Shown piece by piece: positions 1 to 11,938 of a stretch of 64,000 nucleotides of DNA; the first letter of the stretch is position 1; each line of letters begins with the position of its first letter. The notes beneath the pieces were generated by a model, which did not search any database, had not been told where the DNA came from, and was given only the letters and a program-made list of their open reading frames with translations. The position numbers were made by a program, and so were the translations under genes. The stretch covers positions 310,001 through 374,000 of the forward strand of contig JAQFVV010000182.1 of NCBI GenBank assembly GCA_028023455.1, written 5' to 3'. Source of the stretch: Epiperipatus broadwayi. Taxonomy: Eukaryota > Onychophora > Udeonychophora > Euonychophora > Peripatidae.

Positions 1-1072
1 TATAAATTATTTAAATGCATTAAATTTAAGTTGGGTATAGATGCTTGCATAGATTCGTTAATGTTTAATTATGTTTTTATTTTTATATTTGATTAAAATA
101 TATAGACATTCAGTAAATAATAATACCTTACATTGAGCATCTAAAATGTATTTATTCGGATGTCTTTTAAGCTATTGGTGTCAATGTGGCATCTTATGAT
201 GAATGCCATTGGATTTCTTGTAAATTTCCCTCTGCAATTCCATCAATGACTTTATATTTTGAAATGTTTTTAACCATGTAATCTATGTAGCTGATCTATA
301 CTCAACATTAAAAAACAAACTATTATAAAATTCATCTCTGCGAACTTATATAAATGTTAAATTTAAGTCGGACATGAATGGTTGCATAGATTTGCAAAGT
401 TATGTTAGTTTAAGGGAGGGTAATTTTAGGTTATTTGTTTCATAGTTAAATTGGGTCAATGGATTGGATATATTGGTGTCATTAGTAGTTGTAGTATGAG
501 ATTTGCTACATGCAGGATCGCATTATATGCCGCACACCTCCTTTTTGCCTATGGAATGGGATAGTAAGACGGTAAACGCAGTTCCTTCCTATGGAGTTTT
601 TTTTATTGCTCTTCTCATCAGACAGATGTAGCATTCCTGTCTGGATGAGAGTCAATGTCTTCTATAACCATGCTATTCAGATGTACATTCCTGACAGTAT
701 GGTATTTGTGCTGTCGTATTCATACTGCATTGAATACATCGATATATCAGATGGATTGACGTTGGATTGGCTGCGAATCTTTGGCCTAAAATTAAATCAG
801 GGATAGAATATTTTCTTTTCAAATGCAATCTATGTAGTTTATTCATACTCGACACTCTAATAAATATTAAATTCATCTGTGTGAACTTTTAAAATAAAAT
901 AAAAACAGTTAAATTGTAAATTAAAATCTAAAGTAAAATAAGTTATAATGTTTTGTAAAAAATAAAGGTTAGACTAAAATAATAATGCTAAATTTTATAT
1001 ATACACCTGGGTCTCATTTTACGCAGATTTATTTAATGCAATTTTGAAGTTATGCGATTCATGTTTCTTCGG

Positions 1073-1170
1073 AAGTCAAACTCTGATAATGTGCTATTAC
1101 TTTAAATAATAAATTTCGTGCACTTATGTCATATTGAAAGTAATAGCACATTATTGGAATTTGACTTTCA
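1073..1170. repeat. Internal inverted repeat of the TA-flanked transposon
   Basis: About 30 bases including AATGTGCTATTACTTTAA recur as reverse complement (TGAAAGTAATAGCACATTAT) after a spacer of roughly 35 bases. The arms lie just inside the left TIR. Such subterminal hairpins are common in non-autonomous DNA transposons. A function is not shown. Confidence 0.7.
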
Positions 1171-1386
1171 TCTTAGTAATTTCAATATTTTCAGTGCTTT
1201 ATAATAATAAGATTTTATGCAATAATGAAATTAAAATCATGATTTCCACATTTTATGTATACCCACATTAAATTTTACAAGATTATAATGTAAATTTGTT
1301 CAAACATTGTGCGTGTTAATTTTGCATTTTAAATCACATTCTGTTTTTGCTTTTTAAAAAAAAACGTAATCAATTATTAATTATTT

Positions 1387-1677
1387 AGTGTCCACAAGTT
1401 TATTTTTAATTATTTTCTTATTAATGACACTAATCACAAACATGCTCTTAAATTCCAACGAGAGCTAAATGGTTGTATGTCTAGATATCGCGAGCTTCAT
1501 AAACAATTAATAAAATCATCGTCTCAAAGATTAATTACTAATTACATTGTCACCAGAAAACCATTAACGCAACATGAGAGTGAAGTTGGTGCTAGTTGTA
1601 TTTCCTCTTGTGAAGAATCTGATTTTTTACCAGCTTGCAAACAAACCTATTTATTGGCAAGTAGCGATAATAATTAA
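1387..1677 (+). pseudogene. Possible C-terminal transposase remnant inside the TA transposon
   Basis: An open frame runs from about 1387 to a TAA at 1678. Its later half, from the ATG at 1477, reads MSRYRELHKQLIKSSSQRL and continues with a polar, acidic tail. The stretch QRLITNYI loosely resembles the PCNA-interacting box (Q-x-x-I-x-x-aromatic) found near the C terminus of pogo-type transposases. No DDE catalytic region is readable upstream. It could equally be a chance open frame; position inside a TIR element is the main argument. Confidence 0.2.
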
Positions 1678-2281
1678 AACATGTATAAAAAAATGTCAAT
1701 TACTGTACTGTAAATTATGCATAAAAATATATTGTTTTGAATAAAATTAAATATTATAGTTAAAAAAAGTTTGTCTTGTATCAATTTTTTTCAAATTTGA
1801 AATTTTTTATTAGTCTTATTTTATTTCCTTATTTTTTTTTTTGTGCAAATTTTAAAGTAATTTTACGTTGGTGCTTTGCTTTTATGCGATTTTTGAAAAA
1901 TCACAGTCGGTATCCCCTCTTTTTCAAGGTAAGTTACGTCTATTTTTGTGCAATTTCTTTTGCACTTGTTTTCTGAGGAACCTATCTATCACATAAAATG
2001 ACACCCAGGTGTATTAAATAAATGTTTGTGTGTGTTATTACTGGCAGTGGCTTTTTTTATTTTTGTTAATATTGAAAAAAATATTTTAAGAATTATATTT
2101 TATAAATCTCTGCATCTCACTGAGCTAGTGGCAATGGGCTGATGGTCAGAATAAAATATTTATATAAATTTTTTTTTTTTAACTTACATATCTGCCTACT
2201 CTATAAATTTTCCAGGTTCAAATGCCTGGTGGCACTCTGTATGGCAGATACGGTAAGACTCCTTACTTTTCAATCATTATT

Positions 2282-4352
2282 ATATATATATATGTAATAA
2301 CTATGCATATAGATGAAGGGTAGAAGAGTCATAAATTTATTAAGCATTCAAAAAAATGTGATTAAACTTTTAGTTGAGAGTCAAAGAAAATTTGAATGTC
2401 TCTCAATCGCTAATCTTTCTCTATATAAACAATTTACCTGATGTTAAAATCGATTCACAAAGTTAGTTAACAAGCTTTTAATTAATAGAATAAACTTTAA
2501 AATATTTATTTTACAATAACTATTAACTAAAAAAAGAATTCTTTCAAGAGTGATTTAGTAGTACATTGTAATTGAATACAAAACTTAACATCAATTTAAC
2601 AACTTTCTTTATCTTAACTAAATTAAAACTGGCAAAACTCACCATACAGTAGTGCCACTCAGTGCAAGCCAGAGTTTTAAAACAGTTATGAGCAAGCGTG
2701 AGAAATGATGATCATGTGATGTTTAGTGGTTTATCTTAACTATTGAACAATAAAGTGTAGTGAATACACTGTTCATCAAAGGATTTAAATAGGAGAATGC
2801 CAGAATCAAGTTTGAATCCAATTCAATTATCTTGCTACTACATAAGTAATAAACTAAGCATTCGAGGTTCATGAGGTAATGACATTAAATAAATAGACTC
2901 AATAAATACTTAATAAAACCTGATTAGAGTTCACTGTTAATTATAACTTATTTACAGCATTTAAAAAATATATTTGATTCAGAACTAATTATTTTCAAAA
3001 ACAAAAAAGAAAATGACAAATTGATTGTTGATAAAAAAAGGTTATGTATCAAAATGAAAAATAGAATAATATTTATTTATCATTTCAGAACTATTATAAT
3101 TAAAATAAACACATAGGACTGAGTTTAAGTCCATATTATGTGGCTATAATTTTTAATATATTGCCGTCATATTTTTCAAATTCAAGATCTACAAAATATT
3201 TTATGACTTTCAAATTTTAATGTGGAAAAAATGTGTATATGCATGTTTGCACAAACATACATGTGTGCATTTAGATATGGAAATGTATAACTGGATACCA
3301 CAAGCTTTGCTTGCCATCAAATCCAAATATAAAAAAAGTCAGGATCTTATTGTCAGTAGTTAAAATATATATTTTAAACATCAAGAAAGTGTAGTAAATA
3401 TAGTTTTATTTTTTGACTGCGAAAATAAATTATAACCTAAATCCACATTCAATATATTAATAAAGATAAGTAAAAGCATAACAAATTCTGACATATCATG
3501 TAATATCAAGTAATTATAAGTATGCTAAGAAGAGAGATATATTTCTATAATAATAAATCAAGAACTTATGACTCAAATATCTAAGCATTTGCAGGATGAG
3601 AGCTATTTTTATTTTTGCGTATATCACACTCTTATCTTTTCCCCATTACAGTTCCAAAACATTTTAAAGACATTAATTAACTCGAAAATATTCATTTTAA
3701 TACAATTTCCAAATGATTATTTATTTACTAATAGTTTATTGTAATAATTTATTAATATTTATACATTTAGGTAGAGAATCAGAGATTTTACAGATAAGTT
3801 GATTCTTTATTCAGGATAAGTAATGCAGCATATAAAACAGCATTCTATAAATCATAAAAGTTTAATGAATTAATTTTACTAATAATGAAGATATTCTTGT
3901 CTAATGAAAATAAAGATATGTAAATAAAAAAATAAGCAAAATTTAAAACTTCTATAATAGAAAAAATTGGTTATATGCTATTTTTCCTAAAGCCAAACAA
4001 AAAATAATAAAGATGGGTTGGACAAACAACATGTATATAGAATATCTGTGACAAAGTAAATTAGTTAAGAATATAGAAGACAATTTTTGTTCTCTCCTGG
4101 ATTTAATTATTTGTAGTATGATAAGATAGAATGATACAAAGTCGGTGATGGTGAGTACATTAATTTGTAATAAAAAATTGAACTATAAATACTTAGCTTC
4201 TAAAATTTGATGGAATGTAATTATTAAATGTGATGTAGAGAATAAAACAAATATAGTAAATTTCATAATTTGTAGCAGAATTGTTCTATCTTAATACTAA
4301 AATTATATTATAAAGAATTTTTAAACACAACATAGAAATAAATAAATCAATA
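2282..4352. other. No gene seen; AT-rich DNA with one short repeat fragment
   Basis: Starts with a (TA)n tract at the end of the LTR-like copy. About 2634-2672 resembles the foldback family found at 45.7-46.5 kb (AGTGCCACTCAGTGCAAGCC here, AATGCCACCTAGTGCAAAAC there). Stops are frequent in all frames and no exon-like pattern is recognised. Confidence 0.5.
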
Positions 4353-4460
4353 CCCTTCTTTTCTTCCAAAATGTAGGCTTGTGGTTAAGATCTGTAGAGG
4401 GCCCTACTATCGCATTTTTATGCACACATTCTTGAGGTTACAGCCTTAGTAAATATTACT
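4353..4460. repeat. Dispersed repeat J, copy 1
   Basis: About 105 bp shared with 4716-4820: CTTTTCTTCCAAAA, GCTTGTGGTTAAGA, CTGTAGAGG, CTATCGCATTTTTA, ATTCTTGAGGTTAC and CTTAGTAAATATT in the same order. The length and the GTGGTTAAG stretch suggest a short SINE-like element, but internal promoter boxes are not convincing. Confidence 0.65.
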
Positions 4461-4693
4461 TACTTAATCAATATGCATTTAAATAAATTTATAATTACAA
4501 CTTTAAATTATCATAATAAATTTCAAACTATAAGATCTTTCCATTGACTCATTGTAAATCGAAAGATTTCATGAGTATTAATGTGTAATAAGAAATGTGG
4601 ACTTAATCAGTGAAGTATTGAATGGCTTCATGCTCTCAGATCTAACCACTTCAGCTTCACCTATTTATATAGAAAGTAGGTTGAAGTAAAGAA

Positions 4694-4820
4694 GGGGTTC
4701 CCCTCTTTGGGGGTTCCCCTCTTTTCTTCCAAAACATAAGCTTGTGGTTAAGACCTGTAGAGGTTCTTACTATCGCATTTTTACATGCACATTCTTGAGG
4801 TTACGGCCTTAGTAAATATT
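4694..4820. repeat. Dispersed repeat J, copy 2, with a 16-bp tandem duplication
   Basis: The second copy of the repeat at 4353-4460 occupies 4716-4820. Just before it, GGGGTTCCCCTCTTTG is duplicated in tandem (4694-4725), unusually GC-rich for this window. The two copies lie 0.36 kb apart in the same orientation. Confidence 0.6.
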
Positions 4821-5859
4821 AATATGTATTGTGATAAACATAACAGACATAATTTCCAAAGAAAATGGAATAATCTCAAATATCTATCTTCTGAATATAG
4901 TATGCAAAATGAAATAAAACATGTTGAATTGTATAATTAGTAACAAAGCAGGTCATAATCAATGCAATATCTATTTTTTTAAATTTTTTAATAAGCAATT
5001 ATTAAAACATAATATGAAAATGAAATAAACAAGATAGAATTAATTATTTATATAGCATAGGACTTGGATGAAAAAATATAACAATTACAAGAAATATGAA
5101 AAACTTAATTTAAACTAGTTTCAAATAACGTTTCATGACTTTTAATAAAATATAAAAAGCATAAATAAGTAAAATGTCAAAACAGGAACCTAATGAAATT
5201 GTAATCAGTCATTTGATACATTTCAGAACTACTATATTTCTTTGAAAAAAAATTTTTTTTTTAAAAAAAAAGGAAACATGAAGTCTGCGATAAGTTAAAA
5301 TTAATTTTAATGATGATGATCAATAATAATGATCAACTTAATAGTAATAATAATTTGGATTGCATTTATACAGTTTTTATTCTATTCATATGACTAGACA
5401 AATTTAAAAGAAAGAATATGTAAAGAAAAAAAGTTTAGCCCACTTTTTGGTACTATAGGAAAACAAAATTAAAAACATACAAAAGTTTTATTCCTATTAA
5501 CTTTCCATTTAGAACTATGTTCAGAAAGTTTTAACATTGATATAAAAATTTCTGCTCTGTTACCGGTTTACGTTCACACACGCATATATTTGCATGCCAA
5601 TGTTAACTAAATTCAGTAAGAAAGGTATATGGGGTATTAATAATTGGTTTTACATGTCTAATATGTATGGCAATATTTTCTACTTTTAACTTAAATATTT
5701 AATTCTTGTTTTAATCCTCATCACTGAATCATGATAACAAAAATTATCTAAGTTTAGGAATCTATATTTTGTTACAAAATATTTTTTTAATATAGATTAT
5801 TCTTTTTTCAGGATAAATAATTGTTGTCTATTATATTGCAGAAACATATTTAACTGAAG
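4821..5859. other. No gene seen
   Basis: AT-rich sequence with homopolymer runs (near 5250) and GATGATGATCAATAATAAT-type low complexity near 5310. No open frame, RNA or repeat boundary is recognised. Confidence 0.5.
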
Positions 5860-6000
5860 TCCATCCTAATGTGATTTTCATCCATCAGTATAAAAATCCA
5901 GACCATGTTGTCTCATTATATGTGTATTTTATAGATTAATGTCTATTCATTAGATGAGGCTAGAGGTTTGAAACTCTGCATCAGATATAATAATCACCAC
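5860..6000. repeat. Dispersed repeat H, copy 1
   Basis: Shares a diverged block with 8670-8815: CAGTATAAAAATCCAGAC, a TGTGTATTTT block, TATTCATTAGATG, and GAAACTCTGCATCAGATATAA. Both copies read in the same direction. Element type unknown. Confidence 0.5.
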
Positions 6001-6183
6001 ATATATAAGGCTTCAAAAGCAGATAGAAGCCAGTTCCTACCAGTGAGAATGGTGTAGTGAAAGTTAGCAAAACAGTCAACATGGTCAAAGAAACTCAGGT
6101 GATGATATTTCTATAATACTACAGACATATTATTCATTAATTGAGATATAAAGTGTATATTTGGACTAGGAATAATTTCTAGT

Positions 6184-6660
6184 TTAACAATTGATTAGTA
6201 ATAATCATCAATATATTTGCATAAAGTGAGTTGTGTTAAATTTGTGAGTTCAGAACATTTGACACTTAGAATCAAAGTATATTAATTTGATATCTATGCT
6301 AAACATATAATTAAGATATGTATCAGAGATTATAATCTGGGGCAACTGATGAGTGCTTGTTTAGTATGAAATGCATATTTCAATAATCATTTCTTTTTTT
6401 TTTTTTATGTCTTTGATCATATATTTCAGAAATGAAAATTTGCATATATATATATATGAAGTTAAATTTAAGTATAACTTCAAAAATATTTATGTGATGA
6501 TATATTATAACATATGCTATGTATGTCTTGTTCATTTGAAAAAGTAGTGTGGATGTTTCAAAATGCATTCATGGTGAAAAATGTTGGTATGAATTCTGGG
6601 CTTACAGTTGGTGTAATAGAATTGGGCTAAGATGAAAGATGCATTGATAAAATAAAAACT
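6184..6660. repeat. Dispersed repeat I, copy 1
   Basis: Diverged direct repeat of 7096-7560, about 0.9 kb apart. Shared landmarks in order: TTAGTAATAATCATCAATAT, GTGAGTTCAGAAC, GAGATTATAATCTGG, ATAACATATGCTATGTAT, CATTCATGGTGA and GATGAAAGATGCATTGATAA. No coding potential is seen. It may be two insertions or an old segmental duplication. Confidence 0.6.
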
Positions 6661-6806
6661 TAAAAAATATATATTACAGTGCAATGTATTATATACCCTT
6701 CTACATTTCTTAAAAGTAGTTAGAAACTAGTCCCTAACTTGTGTGAGAGTAGTATTGTGATTGTTATCAAAATTATTACCATGGGAAATACCTATACTCA
6801 TTAACT

Positions 6807-6867
6807 GAGATTTACACTTTATAATTGGGTTAAGTTAACGAGATTTAAACTTTATAATTGGGTTAAG
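6807..6867. repeat. 33-bp tandem duplication
   Basis: GAGATTTACACTTTATAATT and the following GGGTTAAG recur at once as GAGATTTAAACTTTATAATT plus GGGTTAAG, with a period of 33 bases. Short local duplication with no evident role. Confidence 0.8.
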
Positions 6868-7095
6868 AATAATTTCTAATTTAATAAAAGTGGGCCATCT
6901 AATTTGCTGCATACATTTGAATAAATGCAAATAAACACGCACACAAACATATATATATACACACACACACCTGCCCTCCTACTCAACAATCAGTGCTATG
7001 AATATGAGAACATAAATAGGTTTTGAAGGCACTAAGCCTAACCTAAAACAAGTAAATTCTAAGATTTTCTTATCATAGCATTCAAGCATTTGAAA

Positions 7096-7560
7096 GTCAA
7101 ATTAAGTTATTAGTAATAATTATTAATATATTTACATAAAGTGGTTTGTGTAGAAGTTGTGAGTTCAGAACGTTTTACTTTTGTAATCAAACTATAATAA
7201 TTTGCTATCAAATTAATATTAAATAAATGATGAAAATATGTGAGATTGTGATCTGGTTCATCTGATGATTGCTGGTTCAGTATAAAATATATATCTTGGT
7301 GATCATTTATTCTTTTCATATGACTATAATTTCATTAAATATGTGATGGAATACAAGTTTGAAATATATCTAAAAATATATGCATAAAGATAAATTTAAA
7401 TATATCTAAAAGTATGTATATGAAAATAAATTATAACATGTGCTATGTATTTCTTTCACTTGAAAATGTGAAGTGGATGCCTTCATGGTGAGACTTCTAG
7501 TCTGATTGATGATTGTGATAAGACAGTTAAAATGAAAGATGCATTAATAAAAACAAAAAT
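7096..7560. repeat. Dispersed repeat I, copy 2
   Basis: Second copy of the block at 6184-6660, same order and orientation (GTGAGTTCAGAAC, GAGATTGTGATCTGG, ATAACATGTGCTATGTAT, CTTCATGGTGA, ATGAAAGATGCATTAATAA). Divergence is high, so the copies are old. Confidence 0.6.
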
Positions 7561-8669
7561 ATGAATTTAAAGATATTAAAATTTAATAAATCATAAATAA
7601 TGTGATAAGATGCTGCTAAAGAGATGGTTATGAATTTGAAAAACAAAACTAAGATTAAGTACTTTCTAGAGCTTATTTTACTGCTCTCATATTCATAGCT
7701 GAAGAATGTTATAAGGTAGTGGAAAGAATGTGCAAGTTTGTATATGTATAATAGAGGATATTTAAATTTATGTAAAATAAAGTGAGTTGTTAGAATCAGA
7801 GTTCATTTTTTGAGAGGAGAAAGGATTAATCTTTATGGTTGATGGAGTGTGCAGAATTATCTATATAGTATGCCTCCTGATCTTCTACATGGAGTCTTCT
7901 CTCTTTTGATATATTGAATAGCTGCAGAGAATGTGGTGAAGAGATGTCCTGTGGATTTCTGATGCTTGAAACAGACTGAGTTACACTATGGCTTGGCTGT
8001 GGTTTTTTTATATGCATATTGGTGCTGCAACACTTGTGTGAACAAAGATGCCTGGAATTCTCCATAATAAATAATTTTCATCCTATATGGGGACTTTGGA
8101 TTCCATATACCATTCAAGGAGTGAGATCAGATTTAAGTCTGTCCTTTGAGATGTTCAAGAATCTGTTGATAAAAGTGGGGTGCCAAAAGTGAGGTGGTAA
8201 GTGGGGGGAAATATTTTTATTGAATGTTTTGATGAGTATAGGATATATGGTAGAAGTAACCATAGCCTGTCATCCAAAAGGAAAGGAATTAGAATCAAGC
8301 TTACTGTAAAATTGCTTTATTTTCTTATTTAGAAGATTATGCTTAAACCTAACAAAGGTGAGATCTTTGATATATGATTCTATGTTATAATTTATTACAT
8401 TTCATAGAAGTGAAGTATAACAGTTATTTCCCTATATATTGAAATTGCAACTTGTTTAATTCCTAGCTTAAATTTTTATTCGTTATTAATATATCTGATG
8501 TTTTAAGTCATTAATATGAAAATACATGACTATAATTTCTATTCACATTAAAACATTTTATGAAACAATAAACTTATATTGTCTGATAATATATATGATT
8601 GGTAACTGTTGTAGAAATAGATGCAATTAATTAAATCTTTCAATTTATTTATGTATTTTTTAAGTTTTG
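7561..8669. other. No recognised gene; slightly less AT-rich stretch
   Basis: 7800-8260 is less AT-rich than its surroundings and holds a 79-codon open frame on the minus strand (8065 to 7826). Its product (beginning MENSRHLCSHKCCSTN) matches no family I know. It may be remnant coding sequence of an unrecognised element or chance. Confidence 0.35.
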
Positions 8670-8815
8670 AAATTAATCTTAATGAAACTATCCACCAGTA
8701 TAGAATCCAGACTATACTATTTTATTACACATGTATTTTTTATTTAATAAATTATTCACTATTCATCAGATGTACTAGAGTTTTGCAATGTCTGAACTTC
8801 AAACAGATATAAAAT
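8670..8815. repeat. Dispersed repeat H, copy 2
   Basis: Second copy of the block at 5860-6000 (CACCAGTATAGAATCCAGAC, then TATTCATCAGATG, then CAAACAGATATAA). Followed by a (TA)n tract at 8823-8840. Confidence 0.5.
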
Positions 8816-10750
8816 TCTGATTTTATATATATATATATTGAAATTGTGACTTGTTTGATTTCAAAACTTAAACTTTACAATTAAATGTACACACACACAT
8901 ATATATATAATAGAGCAATAAAGTATTAATGATAATAATACATTTTAGAAATAGCTATTACAAACATAGAAGTAGTTTCAGTTATTTTTATAACCTTCTT
9001 CAGGGAAAGTATTACATGAAATATAATAATTTTTCTTATAATAAATAATGATTAATAAAGGTTTTTGTATTTATTAAAAGATGACTTTTTTGATAAATGC
9101 TTGCTAAAAGATAAACATTTATAAAATCAATGAGTGTAGTTATATATCGAAATGAATAAGGTCTTATTCGTGTTGTGGTCATCTATATGATTTTCCACAT
9201 GATATGAGCTGTTTTTCAGTTGTTGAAGGAAAGCTAATAAAAATAGCATTACAAAAATCTTAAAGTTATATTAAATAATAGAAATACATTACAGTAAATT
9301 ATTGAAAGTAATAATAATAATAATAGCAGTAAAATTTTAGAATAAATTATTACAAATAATAATACATAATGTTGAAATTTTAAAATGAAATATTAAAAGT
9401 AATATTTTAAAGTAATTATAAATAATGTAATAGGATATATTATAAATGATTACGTTTGAGAGAAACTAAATAATAAAATAGGTTAAAACAATGTAGATAG
9501 TTTTCTTATCAAAGATTTAAAATTAAAATATTTAAAAGAATGTACGTTTAATGTTTGAATGAGTTGTTTACATTATGTAGATTAATATTAACAAAAATAG
9601 ATTAAAAATAAAGCAATTAAATGATTAAGAATGGTTTTAATTTAAAGTTGGAGATAAGAAATTGAAAGCAAAGTAAAAATTCAATCAATTAAATAATTAT
9701 TGCATATTGGAAATGAAATTTAATTAAAATAAACTGAAGTAAAATAAAGAGATCATCAAAGGGCTGTAAACGAGAAATTTATAGTATATTTAGTCAAGGT
9801 TTTCTTGAACTTATTATTTTTTACTTTACACTGTAGCATCATGATTAGGAATGGCTAAAAAAAGCAACTACTGGCCGTCTGATGTCTAATCAGGATCTAC
9901 ACAGATGAGCCTGATCAATCTATGTTAAAGGAAATCCTACTTTATATGAATAAAGAAAATACCTAAACATCAAATAATTTTAAGAGTATGCTTTAGACAG
10001 AACTATATATAAGAGGAGAGGAATTCTCATCTATCTAGAAATTGAATAAGTGACAGTATAGTATACTTTTAAAAAAAAATTTAATGATAAAATAAATCAA
10101 TTAATTCAAGCCATAAAGGGAAAATACTAGTCCACTTAAAAATCCACACAATGAACTGTAGAGAGAATCTCAACTACAAAATTTTATGCTACAGTCTGAT
10201 ATTCATACTTAAGTCTAACAAAACTGTTTATCGATTAAACTGATATTCTAAAATAATCATTTTAAGTTTAATTTTATGGCAATCTCTTAAAATATACTAA
10301 TTATAGCTAATTACAGTTAATTTTATTTATAAGTAACTACTTTTATTAGGTATAAACCATTCATATGTGCATGGTAAGCTATTTAAATGATTGGAAAAAA
10401 AAAAGAGAAGAGAATGTTTTGTTAAACAAAAGTCGGGGTTTACTGTTATATATATATACTATTATCTTTTTTAGCTCTGATAAAGAATATAGAATATCAC
10501 AATTTGTATCATTCTTTTCTTTTATGTATGTTAAAATGTTAACTATTTTTTAAAACAAAATATTGTAATAGTAAGAATTCTGGAATAAACCTGGTTTAAT
10601 GGCACTCATCATCATCAATCCCACTCAATACATCATACAAAATTTAAGTATAAAAGGATTGAATAACCAATGAATGAGCATGGGAGATCAGTGAAAAATA
10701 ATCTAATAAAAAAGTCAATTAATTTTACTCCAAAATATGTGACAAGAGAA
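8816..10750. other. No gene seen
   Basis: AT-rich DNA with short TA, CA and AAT tracts (for example 8889-8910 and 9310-9330). Nothing longer than 62 codons is open and no repeat homology was found with the neighbouring families. Confidence 0.5.
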
Positions 10751-11380
10751 TTTAGATTATAGAATGGAGATGTTAGTTTATATTTATGGAGTTCATATTT
10801 AAAGTTGAAAAGAAAATCAAAGTATGATTTCGGAGATTGGATTAGGTTTTTTAGGAGTTTGGTTAGCTATACTTTCAGTTTTGACAATGAATGAAAGGTT
10901 TTATCATTGGCTTGAGAATACAATATTTTCATGCAACTCCAAAGTGCGTTCCATCTCATGCATTGCTCCAACCCACTTTTAGATTTTATATTTATTATTA
11001 TTTATTATGGTTCAGTTAACATAGTACTGCCATGACTCCCAAGAAAAAGAGCAAAGCATAATTATGTATTTACCAGCCCTTAAGACTCAAAGGAGCAAGA
11101 CTTTACAAAGTCTTTGCATTGGTCATACTGCATTGTCTACTTGTAGTCCAATGACTGAATTCTTTATCTATCTCAGGATTGGAAAGGCACTATTTGTTCT
11201 GTTAATGGTCAGATACCTGTAAAATCTCTAGAAACAGTGATGAGTATATAGTTTGAAAAATGAACTTCATTTTAATTATATATATATATATATATCATGG
11301 AAAATATTGTTACAACTGTATTTTATTTCTCTATGGCATACAATAACATAGTATTGTGTGTGTGCATATATATATATATA
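10751..11380. repeat. Segment B of the 3.3-kb D-C-B unit, copy 1
   Basis: About 630 bp homologous to 18949-19690. Landmarks in order: TTAGATTATAGAATGG, GGAGATTGGATTAGG, TTTCAGTTTTGA, ATTGCTCCAACC, GTATTTACCAG, TAGTCCAATGACTGAATTC, AATCTCTAGAAA and TGGCATACAA. It ends in TGTGTGTGCATATATATA and runs into the (TA)n tract that carries the LTR element. No coding capacity. Confidence 0.75.
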
Positions 11381-11791
11381 AAATATTGTAATAAGCACAG
11401 ACGACGTTACATTGTGTTTTTATTATTAAACATGTTCGCATTTAAAAATTTTCTTTAAGAATTAAAAATTGAAATTAAATATCATCTTAAACTCGTATAT
11501 ATAAATCGCACAGATAAAAAAAAAATTATTAAAATAAAACTTTATTAAAAATAGAAAGGTATTTTAAAAACAAAAACTTGAAAAGATTTAGAGATAAAAA
11601 TATATCTTTAATCTTGGAAAACACATTAATTAATCAGAAATGGAAATGATTGTTTTAATTAGTTAAATGAAAACCAGCCTTGGGCATTTAAATGTAAAAA
11701 CATCAGTCAGATAGGAAAACAATAGAAACTTTTAGCAAATAAAAAGAAATCCCTATGGAATCGGACCTCAGCGAAAGGACCATCGCATCGA

Positions 11792-11832
11792 TGACGTAAT
11801 GTAAATTCAATCCTTCAAATTAATATAAAAGG
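11792..11832 (+). promoter_or_regulatory. CRE-like site and TATA box of LTR-like copy 2
   Basis: TGACGTAA (11792-11799) is followed 24 bases later by TATAAAAGG (11824-11832). The same pair, with the same spacing, is present in copies 3 and 4. This is a textbook RNA polymerase II core promoter arrangement about 0.43 kb inside the repeat, as expected for the U3 region of an LTR. Start of transcription would be near 11855. Confidence 0.6.
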
Positions 11833-11903
11833 ACAAGTTTGAAAATTATTAAGGATAGATTATTTACGATGTGACAGATATGTGTTAGTGCGGAAGTGAA
11901 GGA

Positions 11904-11938
11904 GAAGGGATGGAAAAGACGCACTCTTCAATCCCTTC
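11904..11938 (+). other. Stem-loop downstream of the TATA box (copy 2)
   Basis: GAAGGGATGGAAAAG pairs with CTCTTCAATCCCTTC across the loop ACGCA, with two imperfect positions. It lies about 70-80 bases 3' of the TATA box, so it would fall about 50 bases inside a transcript. It is conserved in copies 3 and 4. Confidence 0.65.

Larger units (their letters stand above)
1004..2011. mobile_element. TA-flanked DNA transposon, non-autonomous, nested in LTR-like copy 1
   Basis: Terminal inverted repeats CACCTGGGT(C/G)TCATTTTA(C/T)G are visible at both ends, flanked by TA at 1002-1003 and 2012-2013. The other copies of the host repeat run straight through this point (tatatatgtgc then ataaataaatg), so the 1008 bp is an insertion. 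TIRs plus a TA duplication fit the Tc1/mariner/pogo superfamily. The length is below that of an autonomous element, and only a short possible transposase fragment is present. It also contains an internal hairpin (1073-1170). Confidence 0.8.
1..2281 (+). mobile_element. Long LTR-like repeat, copy 1 (5' part outside window, rearranged)
   Basis: The window opens inside the repeat that is complete at 11387-13556, 14309-16408 and 26095-28288. In those copies two diverged sub-units follow each other: x (starting near TGTTAAACTTAAGTTGGG) and y (starting near GCATTAAATTTAAGTTGGG). Here the order is y (1-345) then x (about 346-880), followed by the shared 3' part (about 880-1003 and 2014-2281), so the sub-units are rearranged or expanded. 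The 3' end reads ...CAATCATTAT and runs into (TA)n, as in the other copies. A 1008-bp DNA transposon interrupts it. No coding capacity is seen. Homology to the other copies is clear; the LTR interpretation is inference. Confidence 0.75.
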
